In this document: in pieces, positions 1 to 8,478 of the stretch
Layout: the number at the start of each line of letters is the position of its first letter
Numbering within the stretch: position 1 is the first letter of the stretch
Origin: Tolypothrix bouteillei VB521301
GTDB lineage: Bacteria; Cyanobacteriota; Cyanobacteriia; Cyanobacteriales; Nostocaceae
Length of the DNA: 64,000 bases
Assembly: GCF_000760695.4 (NCBI RefSeq)
Contig: NZ_JHEG04000001.1
Location: 5,710,204-5,774,203 of the forward strand
Direction: 5' to 3'
Notes under the pieces: generated by a model
What the model was told of the DNA's origin: nothing
The model's database searches: none
Seen by the model: only the letters and a program-made list of their open reading frames with translations
Translations under genes and position numbers: made by a program

Positions 1-1
1 G

Positions 2-1498
2 CGCAGTCTTTCCACGCAACCGTCTTTACAATCTCCTCAAACTCAGTTAGAGCATGCGATTGTTTCTTCTCAACGCACTTCTGAAGCAATTTCTCATCAA
101 AATGATAAAGTGGCTTCAGATCGAGAAAGTACTCACTCAAATTTAGCAGTTTGCGAACAAGCGATCGCACATCCACGTGTCGATTGGGGAGAAGCTGTTG
201 ATGTTGTCGTTTTCTACGGACGGAATGAAGAGCTTACAGAGTTTCAAAAATGGATTTTTGATGAAGAGTGTCGGCTCGTCGCATTATTAGGTATGGGAGG
301 ACTTGGTAAGACAGCGCTATCGGTGAAGTTAGCAGAACAGCTTCAAGAACGCTTCGATCGCATTATCTGGCGTTCTTTACGCAATGCTCCCACCATTGAT
401 GAAATTCTTGTTGATTTAATTCAGTTCCTTTCTCAATCTCAAGAAACTGAGGTGACTTTAGCAGAAGATACTGATGGTAAAATTCTACGCTTGTTAGAGT
501 ACTTGCGTTCTTCACGCTGCTTGCTAGTTCTTGATAATGTAGAAACAATTTTATGTGGAGGAGATTCACTGGATGAAACTGACACCATACGTGTTGGTAA
601 CTATTTACCTGGATATGAAGGTTATGGAAAACTTTTTAAACAAGTTGGGGAAGTCCGACACAAAAGTTGCTTGTTAATAACGAGTAGGGAAAAACCAAAA
701 GAGTTTGGTGCTTTAGAAGGGAATGGTTTTCCAGTTCGTTCTTGGCAATTAACAGGATTACAAGCAGCAGAAGCACGAAAAGTTGTTCAACTGAAAGGTG
801 GTTTTGTAGGTTCAGACGAAGATTGGGAAACTGTTATTAAATATTATGCGGGGAATCCCCTAGCATTGAAAATAGTGTCTGCGGCTATTCAAGAAATATT
901 TGATGGAGATATTTCTCAGTTCGTAGAATTTTTAAAGAAAGGACTGTTTGTTTTTGACGATTTGTACGATTTACTGGAGCATCAATTTAACCGCTTGTCT
1001 AAAGCAGAAAAGGAAATTATGTACTGGTTGGCAATTGAGCGAGAACCAGTTTCCTTATCTGAACTACAGAAAAATATTATATCACCGCTTGCCAAACAGA
1101 AATTACCGGAGACTTTAAGAGCTTTGGGACAGCGATCGCTTATTGACAAGCAAGGGATATTTTTCACTCAAAAACCGGATTTAATGGAGTTAGTCACTCA
1201 GAAATTTATTGAACATATCTTTGAAGAAATTACCAACATTCAATTTTCTGTTTTGCACAGTCATTTTTTGGTTAAAGACCGGGCAAAAGACCAGATTAAA
1301 GAATGGCAAACACGATGGATATTAGCACCACTTACAAAGAAATTAATCGAACGGCTAGGTAGTGAAGCTAATTTAGAAAATCGACTCAAAGATATTTTGG
1401 AAAATCTCAAAGAAACTCAGAGTTTGGAATTGAGTTATGCAGAAGAAAATATTATCCACATACTTCGTTATTTAAATGAGAATTTAGAGGATATCTGA
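2..1498 (+). CDS. NB-ARC (STAND-type) ATPase, 5' end cut by window edge
   Basis: The reading frame is open from base 2, so the gene starts outside the window; the first internal start is GTG at 110. It encodes a STAND/AP-ATPase module: Walker A GMGGLGKT (bases 290-313), Walker B-like CLLVLDNVE, sensor-like LLITSREK and a GNPLAL motif, followed by a helical C-terminal region. From memory, cyanobacterial relatives continue after this region into WD40 or pentapeptide sensor repeats. Here the protein stops at a TGA right at that junction, and nothing WD40-like follows. Proteins of this class are ATP-driven signalling or defence switches that oligomerise on ligand binding. The upstream partner domain is not visible. 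The call of the ATPase domain is firm; the role is inference. Confidence 0.85.
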   Translation, partial: RSLSTQPSLQSPQTQLEHAIVSSQRTSEAISHQNDKVASDRESTHSNLAVCEQAIAHPRVDWGEAVDVVVFYGRNEELTEFQKWIFDEECRLVALLGMGGLGKTALSVKLAEQLQERFDRIIWRSLRNAPTIDEILVDLIQFLSQSQETEVTLAEDTDGKILRLLEYLRSSRCLLVLDNVETILCGGDSLDETDTIRVGNYLPGYEGYGKLFKQVGEVRHKSCLLITSREKPKEFGALEGNGFPVRSWQLTGLQAAEARKVVQLKGGFVGSDEDWETVIKYYAGNPLALKIVSAAIQEIFDGDISQFVEFLKKGLFVFDDLYDLLEHQFNRLSKAEKEIMYWLAIEREPVSLSELQKNIISPLAKQKLPETLRALGQRSLIDKQGIFFTQKPDLMELVTQKFIEHIFEEITNIQFSVLHSHFLVKDRAKDQIKEWQTRWILAPLTKKLIERLGSEANLENRLKDILENLKETQSLELSYAEENIIHILRYLNENLEDI

Positions 1499-1544
1499 AA
1501 GACTTCAATCGGGGAAATTAGGGAGCATCCCAAAGAGCGCCAAA

Positions 1545-1720
1545 AGCCTGCAAGAATAGAATTCACCAACGGCAGGCGCTATCTCAAGAGCGGAGAAGCT
1601 ACGCGAACAACGGGTGGCTTTGGGATCCCCACTTCATGGGGATGGGGTCAGAATCCCCATTCCATCATTCCTTCTGCCATCTGCCTCCTGCCTTCTGCCT
1701 TCTTCAATACAGTGTTACCA
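1545..1720. repeat. Interspersed spacer repeat with direct pyrimidine repeats
   Basis: Non-coding spacer. A block around 1556-1645 (GAATTC, then a GCGCTATCTCAAGAGCGGAG-type core and a GGGATCCCCACTTCATGGGG palindrome) recurs on the opposite strand near 11550-11645. It is followed by short direct repeats of a CCTTCTGCC/ATCTGCC type at 1672-1710, which recur near 41250. Such elements are common in Nostocales spacers. Confidence 0.6.
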
Positions 1721-1808
1721 CAAGCAACTGTTGCAACATTGAAATCTTTCGGTGCGGTAGAAGTATAAGACGATAGGATTGTTAAGTATAAGTAAGAGTA
1801 GGTTAGAT

Positions 1809-2090
1809 ATGAATAACGTTAATCCCGAGGAATTCAGTACCAAAGATAATGATACGCCTTTAGAACAAGAGCTTACGGGTAGTGAACGTGGAAAAAATTA
1901 CCAAGTTTCTCGGCGATCGCAGTCCGTTACCATTCAGCAAACAGATGGTACAACCATTGTCCACCACTATACTCGTGAAGATGGAATAGTTACGATTGAC
2001 CCAGACGTCAGAGAATATTTTCCCAATGCAGAAGCAGTTAACAATGCTTTACGCACGCTGATTAACTTGGTTCCCAAGAAACACAACTAA
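1809..2090 (+). CDS. Conserved hypothetical protein, 93 aa
   Basis: I do not recognise a named family. The ATG at 1809 is preferred to an in-frame TTG at 1779 because a weak Shine-Dalgarno-like TAGG lies before it and the first ten TTG-derived residues look non-conserved. The protein is hydrophilic with no signal peptide or membrane segment. The middle has a strand-rich segment (SVTIQQTDGTTIVHHYTRED) and the C-terminal half has a strand-then-helix pattern (VTIDPDVREYFP, then NNALRTLI), which loosely resembles small ribbon-helix-helix antitoxins. That resemblance is too weak for a call, and the only possible partner downstream is a decayed frame. Function unknown. Confidence 0.6.
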   Translation: MNNVNPEEFSTKDNDTPLEQELTGSERGKNYQVSRRSQSVTIQQTDGTTIVHHYTREDGIVTIDPDVREYFPNAEAVNNALRTLINLVPKKHN

Positions 2091-2120
2091 AGAATAGTGA
2101 TAATAAGCGGTTGATGAAAG

Positions 2121-2264
2121 CTATATATTAAAGATGATGGTTGTGAACTTGTAGCGCAAGGGCGTTTAAGTGAAGGTGATGTACAGTTTTTTCAACGATT
2201 GTAGCAGTTGTTTATAGAAGCACGAGAAACAGAGCAATTGGAACGGGAGCAAACAAAAAATTAA
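2121..2264 (+). pseudogene. Possible decayed gene fragment
   Basis: The frame starting at 2121 reads as plausible hydrophilic helical protein (LYIKDDGCELVAQGRLSEGD, then VQFFQRL), meets an in-frame TAG at 2201-2203, then continues in the same frame (QLFIEARETEQLERE) to TAA at 2262-2264. A single-base change from GAG or CAG would give the TAG. There is no good start codon, and an in-frame TGA lies just upstream. It could be the tail of a lost gene, or chance. Low confidence. Confidence 0.3.
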
Positions 2265-2363
2265 AAGAGAACATAAATCTCAAAAAGTGAGGAGAATCCG
2301 ACAGACTAGAGATAAAAACAACTAATAACAATCCAATCCATAAGTTTTGAACAATGGGTGCGT

Positions 2364-3194
2364 ATGAGCCACTCTAATATAGAGTCTTTGCTGGAAGATT
2401 GTCTTTCAGGCGATCCTTCCAGACAAACACCAGCGATCTTGAAGCTACAAGATTTGAAAGCTTATGAAGCTGTTCCAATCTTAGTAGAATTGCTCAGTTC
2501 CTATGAAAGCAATATTAGAGGACTTGCGGTGCAGACACTAGGATGGCTTGGGGATGAAGAAATTCAGACAGTTGGTCCTGCGCTGATGAAAATGTTAGCC
2601 GATTCAGAAGAGCTTGTTAGGTCTGAAGCAGTGGATGCACTCGCCACGCTAGACTACAAACAAGCGATTGAAGCAATCAAGTCTCTCCTACGCAGTGACT
2701 CTAATTGGATTGTAAGAGCTTCAGCAGCAGAAGCATTAGGTGATTTGGCTGAAGTAGGAGACTCAGAGGTTTTGGCAGAGCTTGAGTTAGCCCTCAACGA
2801 TCCCATTGAGCCCGTGCGAGCTTATTCAGCTTGCGCTATTGGGCTTTTAGGGACACAAGAGATTCTACCCAAACTTGACGTATATTTCTTATCAGAGGAG
2901 TCTTTAGACACAAAAGCTGAAATTTTAGCCGCCAGATACCGATTAGGTGTTCGCAATGATTTAACCGAGCTACTAAAGTTACTTGAAGGTGCTGATGACC
3001 ACCTAGTATGTGTCATTCTTAACATTCTAGGAGACTTAGTACAACGTAAAGTCCCTGTAACCCTTGCAGATGATGCGCTGCAGATTCGTCAAATTCTGAC
3101 TGGGATTGCACAGTCTTTCCCTATTCACCAAGGTCATGCTGAAAAAGTTATTGCTCGATTAGAAGCAGTAGAACTCCAATTACAACTCGAATGA
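2364..3194 (+). CDS. HEAT-repeat protein (PBS-lyase HEAT-like)
   Basis: About 276 aa and almost entirely helical. Repeated HEAT-type units recur roughly every 31 residues, for example around AVPILVELL, then VRSEAVDALATL, IVRASAAEALGDL and VRAYSACAIGLLG. ATG at 2364 is preferred to GTG at 2358, two codons upstream. HEAT-like repeat proteins in cyanobacteria are scaffolds; some are phycobilin lyases (CpcE/CpcF type), but there is no phycobiliprotein gene here, so a lyase role is not supported. It is convergent with the amidase gene (55-bp gap). The fold is confident; the partner is unknown. Confidence 0.8.
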   Translation: MSHSNIESLLEDCLSGDPSRQTPAILKLQDLKAYEAVPILVELLSSYESNIRGLAVQTLGWLGDEEIQTVGPALMKMLADSEELVRSEAVDALATLDYKQAIEAIKSLLRSDSNWIVRASAAEALGDLAEVGDSEVLAELELALNDPIEPVRAYSACAIGLLGTQEILPKLDVYFLSEESLDTKAEILAARYRLGVRNDLTELLKLLEGADDHLVCVILNILGDLVQRKVPVTLADDALQIRQILTGIAQSFPIHQGHAEKVIARLEAVELQLQLE

Positions 3195-3249
3195 GAGCAT
3201 ATCGGGTAGGGGATCGAGACAGATGAGACAGAAAATGGCTTCTGGTTTC

Positions 3250-4293
3250 TCAGTCGCTAATCTGACTGATACTGACTGGAGTGAGGACCCGAAACGAATG
3301 CAATAAATTCCAAAACTTATCAAAATCAAAACTTCTTGGATCAATTCTTTGACCGGAACGATCGACCGCTTTGTGAGTTGTAATTCTTTCATCAGGTACG
3401 TTACTTTGAGCAATCAACCAGGCGAGAGAGTAATACTGCTCTTCCGTGTAACCACTGTGAGTTGTTTCTTTAGTCCCGACACCAGAAGGTGGAGTTTCTA
3501 AACCGATGTGATAGGCAAAGTTATTTACAGATGGTGGTAAATCTGGGTTAGTCTTTACAGTCTCTGCTCCTTGAGGACCTTCAAAAACTGAATTACCCGC
3601 ACCAAAAGCTCTCTTATCTGGTGGAACCAAGTAAACGACAGTACCATCAAGCTTAATCATGGTGTGGTAACTAGCTTGGACATTCTCATCCTCGTGGGAA
3701 TTTTTAAAAAAATTAATGGCACTCGATGCAGGAGCAGCCGTTTCATGAATCACTACAATAGGTTGATTGTTAACAGGTGTACCATTAACATCTGTTGCAA
3801 ACCGATCGCCATAGTTACTTGCATTTGCCCAAGCGATCTCATATCTAGGTTTGTAAGCTGCATAAGCTGCAGTGGTTTTTACTGAATAACTCAGAGTTTT
3901 TAGAGAGTTATTCTTTTGAGTTTTCTGAGCTTTTAGACGAGAATCGGAAACTTGGTTGGGGATCGCCACCTTTACCTTTGGTGTTGGTGCTGTTGTTACC
4001 TGTTTGAGTCGAGAATCTGCTTCAGATGCAGTCTTTTGTGGAGTTGGTGTGATTTCTGATTCTTTGGATTGAGATTCTAAATCTTCACTCTTGATAGTAG
4101 CTTTTGTATCCAATGCTTTTGTGTGTTTCTCAGGTTGGAAATCCACGTATTGATTGGAAACGGCGGGTGTTGAATTAGAAGCAACTTCTCGATCTTGGAG
4201 AAAATCTGCTCTTCCAAGAAGCAACCCCAACATCAAACCGACAAGCGCCAGCATTCCCAGTACGACACCAGTTGTTTTTATTCTAATTCTCAT
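3250..4293 (-). CDS. N-acetylmuramoyl-L-alanine amidase (Amidase_2/PGRP type)
   Basis: 347 aa. An N-terminal membrane anchor or uncleaved signal (about residues 8-28) is followed by a Ser/Thr/Lys/Gln-rich linker (about 35-140) and a C-terminal amidase_2 domain (about 150-335). Expected zinc ligands are visible: H183 in VVIHETA, H307 in ITTHKAVD and D318 in RIDPRSFDF. YHTMIKLDGTVVYLVP is the typical substrate-cleft strand. The enzyme should cut the amide bond between MurNAc and L-Ala in peptidoglycan, acting in the periplasm; in filamentous cyanobacteria such enzymes drill septal nanopores or recycle wall. It is not the AmiC (amidase_3) type. It stands alone, facing away from the rsh gene. Confidence 0.87.
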   Translation of the reverse strand: MRIRIKTTGVVLGMLALVGLMLGLLLGRADFLQDREVASNSTPAVSNQYVDFQPEKHTKALDTKATIKSEDLESQSKESEITPTPQKTASEADSRLKQVTTAPTPKVKVAIPNQVSDSRLKAQKTQKNNSLKTLSYSVKTTAAYAAYKPRYEIAWANASNYGDRFATDVNGTPVNNQPIVVIHETAAPASSAINFFKNSHEDENVQASYHTMIKLDGTVVYLVPPDKRAFGAGNSVFEGPQGAETVKTNPDLPPSVNNFAYHIGLETPPSGVGTKETTHSGYTEEQYYSLAWLIAQSNVPDERITTHKAVDRSGQRIDPRSFDFDKFWNLLHSFRVLTPVSISQISD

Positions 4294-4399
4294 TTTTTAA
4301 CACTTTTATCAAAACTTTTACATTTCAGATGTAAAAGCAATAATTTTTAATATAATTTACAAATATAAAATTATACTCAAAATTCCAATCTGTCCATAG

Positions 4400-4770
4400 G
4401 TATAAATATGGCTAATAGCTAATAGCTATTAGCCCTCCCTTGTATCTCCATTACGGAGACGCTGTGTGTAAGGCACACGCTCCGCAATGCCGCAGGCTAT
4501 GTCTGTAAGGGCTATAAGCCAGTCGCCAGGGTGCGGGTTTCCCGCACCGCACTAATCTCACCATTAACCATTAACCATTAGCCCTCCCTTGTTTGCCCTC
4601 CCTTGTTCGCCAGTCCCCAGGGCGTGGGAAACCCCTCCCTTGTTCGCCAGTTGCCTACGGCGGGAAACCCGCCTACAGCACTGGTCTCACCGCCTGCTTT
4701 CTCTGGACTCACCATTAGCCATTAGCCATTAGCCATTAGCCATTAACCATTAGCCATTAGCCATTAGCAA
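4400..4770. repeat. Spacer of short tandem repeats (ATTAGCC/ATTAACC) and palindromes
   Basis: A non-coding spacer between the amidase and rsh genes. It contains runs of a heptamer-like unit (CATTAGC, CATTAAC), best seen at 4559-4580 and as an almost perfect tandem array at 4710-4766. Repeated CCCTCCCTTGT units occur near 4431, 4581, 4595 and 4635. GC-rich modules (GCCAGTCCCCAGGGCGTGGG, about 4610-4630) recur inverted near 11500-11530. This is typical of the short tandemly repeated repetitive (STRR) sequences of heterocystous cyanobacteria. Confidence 0.75.
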
Positions 4771-4773
4771 AAT

Positions 4774-7050
4774 TTACTCGTCAGATTGCCCAACTCTACG
4801 AATATTGAGAATGTCGCTCAGTTTCTTAATTTGGGTGAATAGCTGTTCTAGTTGAGAGCGATCGCGTATCTCGATCCCCAAGTCAATGAGCGCTGGTTGA
4901 CCGTTGGAAGTTTTAACTTGCGCGTGACGCACGTTAATACCTTGGTCGCTCAGGCGTGAAAGAATATCCTTCAAAACTCCCACTCGATCTAATGCTTCAA
5001 TCTGAACATTCACTGGATATGTTTGAGGACGACCGTAGGGTTCACCTGCTGGGTTCCAATGAACTGGAACTAAGCGATCGCATTCCACATTATCTAAATT
5101 TTGACACCCCTGGCGATGGATGGAAATACCCCTACCGCGAGTCACAACACCGATAATTTGTTCTCCAGGAATGGGGGTACAGCAACCAGCTAAATGGTGT
5201 ACCAATCCTTCGACTCCGACAATGGGCGAATCTGTGGAACGTGAGGTTGTTGGCGTGGATTCTTTTAGGTTTTTTGCTGCTTGAGATAATTCCTTCGCCA
5301 GATCGCTTGTTGAAACTGCTATTGCTGGTTGTTGTGCTTTTACCAGTTCTCGCCAACGGTTAAGCACGAGGCTTAGGGTCACTTCACCGTAGCCTAAAGC
5401 AGCAAGCAAATCTTCACAAGAATGATAATTACATCGCTCTGCAACTGTCTGCATTGGTTGCGACTTAATCAAGTTCTCCACACCGGATTTACCCAGTTCC
5501 TTTTCCAATAACTCCCGACCGCGAGCAATATTTTCTTCCCGGCGCGATCGCTTGTACCATTGCTTAATTCTGTTCTTTGCGGCTGAAGTTCTGACAAAGT
5601 TCAACCAATCCAAACTTGGATGGCTGTTCTTTTGCGTCACAATCTCTACAATATCGCCATTTTGCAGGCGGGTTGACAGGGGAACCATTCGCCCGTTCAC
5701 CTTTGCACCCGCACAGTGGTTTCCTACCTCTGTATGAATGCGATAGGCAAAATCCACCGTACTGGAACCGGGGCTCAAAGAAATCACATCTCCTTTGGGC
5801 GTAAAGACATATACATCATCTTCAAATAAATTGTCTTTAACACTTTCAAGGTATTCCTGAGCATCTTTTAGGTCATTCTGCCATTCTAGTAACTGGCGCA
5901 ACCAAGTAAACTTTTCATCGGTTGCTGTCATATGAGTTGTGAAAGAACCGCCCGTTTCTTTATACTTCCAGTGAGCCGCAATTCCATATTCGGCAATCCT
6001 GTGCATCTCCAACGTCCGGATTTGCACTTCTAAAGGTCGCGCCCACGGACTGATCACACCTGTATGCAGTGATTGATAACGGTTTGGCTTGGGTAATCCA
6101 ATGTAATCCTTGAATCTCCCAGGAATCGGGCGGAAAGCATCGTGTACTATTGCCAAAGCACGGTAACATTCTTCATTGGTATTTACGATAATTCGCAGCG
6201 CTGCCAAATCGTAAATTTCGTGAAATTCTTTATTTTGGCGCTGCATCTTTTGAAAGATACTGTAGAGGTGCTTTGGACGCCCGCTGATATCAAGGCATTG
6301 AATTCCTGCTTCTACCAACCGATTCCGCAAAGTTTCGGCGACACTTGCCAATCTCTCTTCTCTCGCGCCTCGTTTTTCCGCTACGTACTCTTGAATTTGA
6401 CGGTATGATTCCGGTTCTAAGTACTTAAAGGAATAATCCTCTAATTCCCATTTAATCCGCCAAATCCCCAACCGATTTGCCAAGGGCGCAAAAATTTCTC
6501 GTGTTTCTAAAGCGATCGCTTTGCGCTTGTCTTCGCTAAGGTGCTCTAGAGTCCTCATATTGTGCAAGCGGTCTGCCAACTTTACCACAATCACCCGAAT
6601 GTCCTGCGCCATTGACAAGAACATTCGACGAAAATTTTCTGCTTGGCTTTCGGTTTTGCTTTTGAAGTTAATTTTAGAAAGCTTTGTTACACCTTCTACC
6701 AATTGCCGAACTTCCGTACCGAAGTGCTGCTCGATTTCTTCAATTGTGACATTTGTATCTTCTACTACATCATGTAGTAGCCCAGCTGCTATCATAGCAG
6801 GACTACCACCTAGATCTCTGAGTATACCGGCAACAGCGACTGGATGAGAAATATATGGCTCTCCCGACTTGCGGTACTGACCTTGATGCAATTGGTAGGC
6901 AAATTCAAATGCCCGAAGAATTAAAGATGTTTCATTATGCCTTCGGTCATCTTCAGCTTGGGCGCTTAGTGTAGATGACCCATCTAGGCATTGCTGTAGC
7001 CATTCCGGAAGGGTAATATCAATTCTGGAAGTTAATACAGTGCTGCTCAT
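4774..7050 (-). CDS. spoT: Bifunctional (p)ppGpp synthetase/hydrolase (RSH)
   Basis: 758 aa, the normal length of long RelA/SpoT homologues. Order: HD hydrolase domain (about 45-170, with H69, H93-D94, E97-D98 and D160 all present); synthetase domain (about 235-365, with GRFKDYIGLPKPNRYQSLHT); TGS domain (about 415-475); and a C-terminal ACT domain (about 680-755). Because both catalytic motifs are intact, it should both make and degrade the stringent-response alarmone. Cyanobacteria usually have one such gene. It is monocistronic, with no obvious Shine-Dalgarno before ATG 7050. The call is firm; the symbol could equally be rsh or relA. Confidence 0.95.
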   Translation of the reverse strand: MSSTVLTSRIDITLPEWLQQCLDGSSTLSAQAEDDRRHNETSLILRAFEFAYQLHQGQYRKSGEPYISHPVAVAGILRDLGGSPAMIAAGLLHDVVEDTNVTIEEIEQHFGTEVRQLVEGVTKLSKINFKSKTESQAENFRRMFLSMAQDIRVIVVKLADRLHNMRTLEHLSEDKRKAIALETREIFAPLANRLGIWRIKWELEDYSFKYLEPESYRQIQEYVAEKRGAREERLASVAETLRNRLVEAGIQCLDISGRPKHLYSIFQKMQRQNKEFHEIYDLAALRIIVNTNEECYRALAIVHDAFRPIPGRFKDYIGLPKPNRYQSLHTGVISPWARPLEVQIRTLEMHRIAEYGIAAHWKYKETGGSFTTHMTATDEKFTWLRQLLEWQNDLKDAQEYLESVKDNLFEDDVYVFTPKGDVISLSPGSSTVDFAYRIHTEVGNHCAGAKVNGRMVPLSTRLQNGDIVEIVTQKNSHPSLDWLNFVRTSAAKNRIKQWYKRSRREENIARGRELLEKELGKSGVENLIKSQPMQTVAERCNYHSCEDLLAALGYGEVTLSLVLNRWRELVKAQQPAIAVSTSDLAKELSQAAKNLKESTPTTSRSTDSPIVGVEGLVHHLAGCCTPIPGEQIIGVVTRGRGISIHRQGCQNLDNVECDRLVPVHWNPAGEPYGRPQTYPVNVQIEALDRVGVLKDILSRLSDQGINVRHAQVKTSNGQPALIDLGIEIRDRSQLEQLFTQIKKLSDILNIRRVGQSDE

Positions 7051-7367
7051 AGAATAGCGCCAATGGTAATTTAGTGATAAGGTGCAAAAGGGTAAACGGT
7101 TGGCGGCGATACCGTCAACAGAAAGACTAACTAACTGACAGACGCAAGGAGAATTTGCGTTTTGGCTGTTTGTCGCCTTAAGGTGTCAGTGCAAATTATC
7201 CAGTGCGAATGTCCCGTATCATAAGTTGTAAGTGTTGATATATAGCAAATACCGCCCCGAATACCATTCGAGACGCCAGATTTTGAGATAGAGTTTAGAA
7301 AAGTTTAGTCTATCAAATTTTTTTTTGACATTACCTTGTCTTTAAATACTATCTCAATAACTGCTGC

Positions 7368-7715
7368 ATGTCTCTAATTCGTCAGAAATACGACTCATTT
7401 GCAACTCAATTGAAGCAACTGCATTCCGAAATTGCTGCTACTCAATTGGATGCACCCGAAATCAGGCAACGTGTAATAAGCCTGCAGAATTTTTTTCAGC
7501 AACAGATTGTACCTTTAGTGAATGAGGACACAAGCAGTCTCAACGGGCGAATCCAGTCTTATTCGACTGAAATGAGCAAGCAGCTGCGACTGTTGGAAAT
7601 AGATATCACGTTTCTCCAAGGAGCGCGGCAAACTTCCACTGCCAAAGGTAGGCTAGATGCCATCGGCAATCGCCTAACCACTCTCATTGAATACTGCAAT
7701 GCCTTATTGGAATAA
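7368..7715 (+). CDS. patD: Heterocyst frequency control protein PatD
   Basis: 115 aa, all helical and hydrophilic, with heptad-like stretches and no membrane segment. The sequence (LKQLHSEIAATQLDAPEIRQ near the N-terminus, ending IGNRLTTLIEYCNALLE) matches my memory of the PatD family. PatD is a small NtcA-regulated protein that limits how many cells become heterocysts in Anabaena, and its presence suggests a heterocyst-forming host. It is divergent from rsh, with a 317-bp spacer. An imperfect NtcA-like site (GTA-N8-TAT, 7228-7241) lies upstream but departs from the GTA-N8-TAC consensus. The family assignment is from memory. Confidence 0.75.
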   Translation: MSLIRQKYDSFATQLKQLHSEIAATQLDAPEIRQRVISLQNFFQQQIVPLVNEDTSSLNGRIQSYSTEMSKQLRLLEIDITFLQGARQTSTAKGRLDAIGNRLTTLIEYCNALLE

Positions 7716-8478
7716 ATAGTACCAGCAGAAGAAGCAATATAACAAAGGAAATAATTAAAAATAATGAAAATAATAATTTGAATTTACTATTGCATTTTAG
7801 ATTGATATTTTTCTTGTAGCTGTCGTAAGCTTGACATATTTATAATTGGCTTAACTGTGCCTAAAATTTGACAAGATTTCATGTCAAGAATTCTTCAAAT
7901 TTTTAGTTTGGGAGCCAAAAAGTTAACAAAAACAAGCTTTTATCAAGTCCAATCAATCTAAATTTCGATGCAAATCTTGGATTTTTCCATGGGGATCGCA
8001 ATAAATTTATTTTCTCTAAATAAAAAATATTATCTAAATAAAACTTACAGAGTTATTTATGAACCTCAGGTTACGTGTTACTGAATTTTCTCTATAAAAA
8101 GATTAAAATAATTCATTAACCAGTTATCTCTTATACCATTTTGAATTTTGGATGTGTAGATTTTGGATTGGGAAAGCTTTGCCTGGATTAAATTTCACAC
8201 AACAATCGGGTCAACTATGTATGACTTTTTAGCAGGGGGAATAAATCAGTCATCGAGCCGGGGAGCGCGGGTGAATCTAGCGATCGACGAGGGCGTCCCT
8301 CGCCCTAGCGACGGGCGTATAGCTCTTGCTTGTATAGCTTGCAGTATCACGTAACCTCTCTACCCAAAGGGTTTGTGACACTAAGTTGAAGGAGAAAAAG
8401 ACTTCTGCGATAACCCTGATGTCATTGATGCAGTCGTGTATCCTAATGTTAAAACTTGGTAGATAAAAGCTAATAGTT
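7716..8478. other. Gene-free AT-rich spacer
   Basis: About 760 bases between patD and the ABC ATPase. It is mostly A/T. The exception is a GC-rich patch at 8250-8340 with the small palindrome CGAGGGCGTCCCTCG (about 8288-8302). No convincing reading frame or RNA was seen. Confidence 0.6.

Noticed and set aside
1809..2264. Toxin-antitoxin pair
   Set aside because: The first protein has only a vague antitoxin-like shape and the second frame is broken; no toxin family is recognisable.
4710..4766. CRISPR-like array
   Set aside because: The units are 7-bp tandem repeats with no unique spacers, and no cas gene is in the window.
8163..8354. 63-codon frame before the ABC ATPase gene
   Set aside because: No ribosome site and no protein-like pattern; part is GC-rich palindromic spacer.
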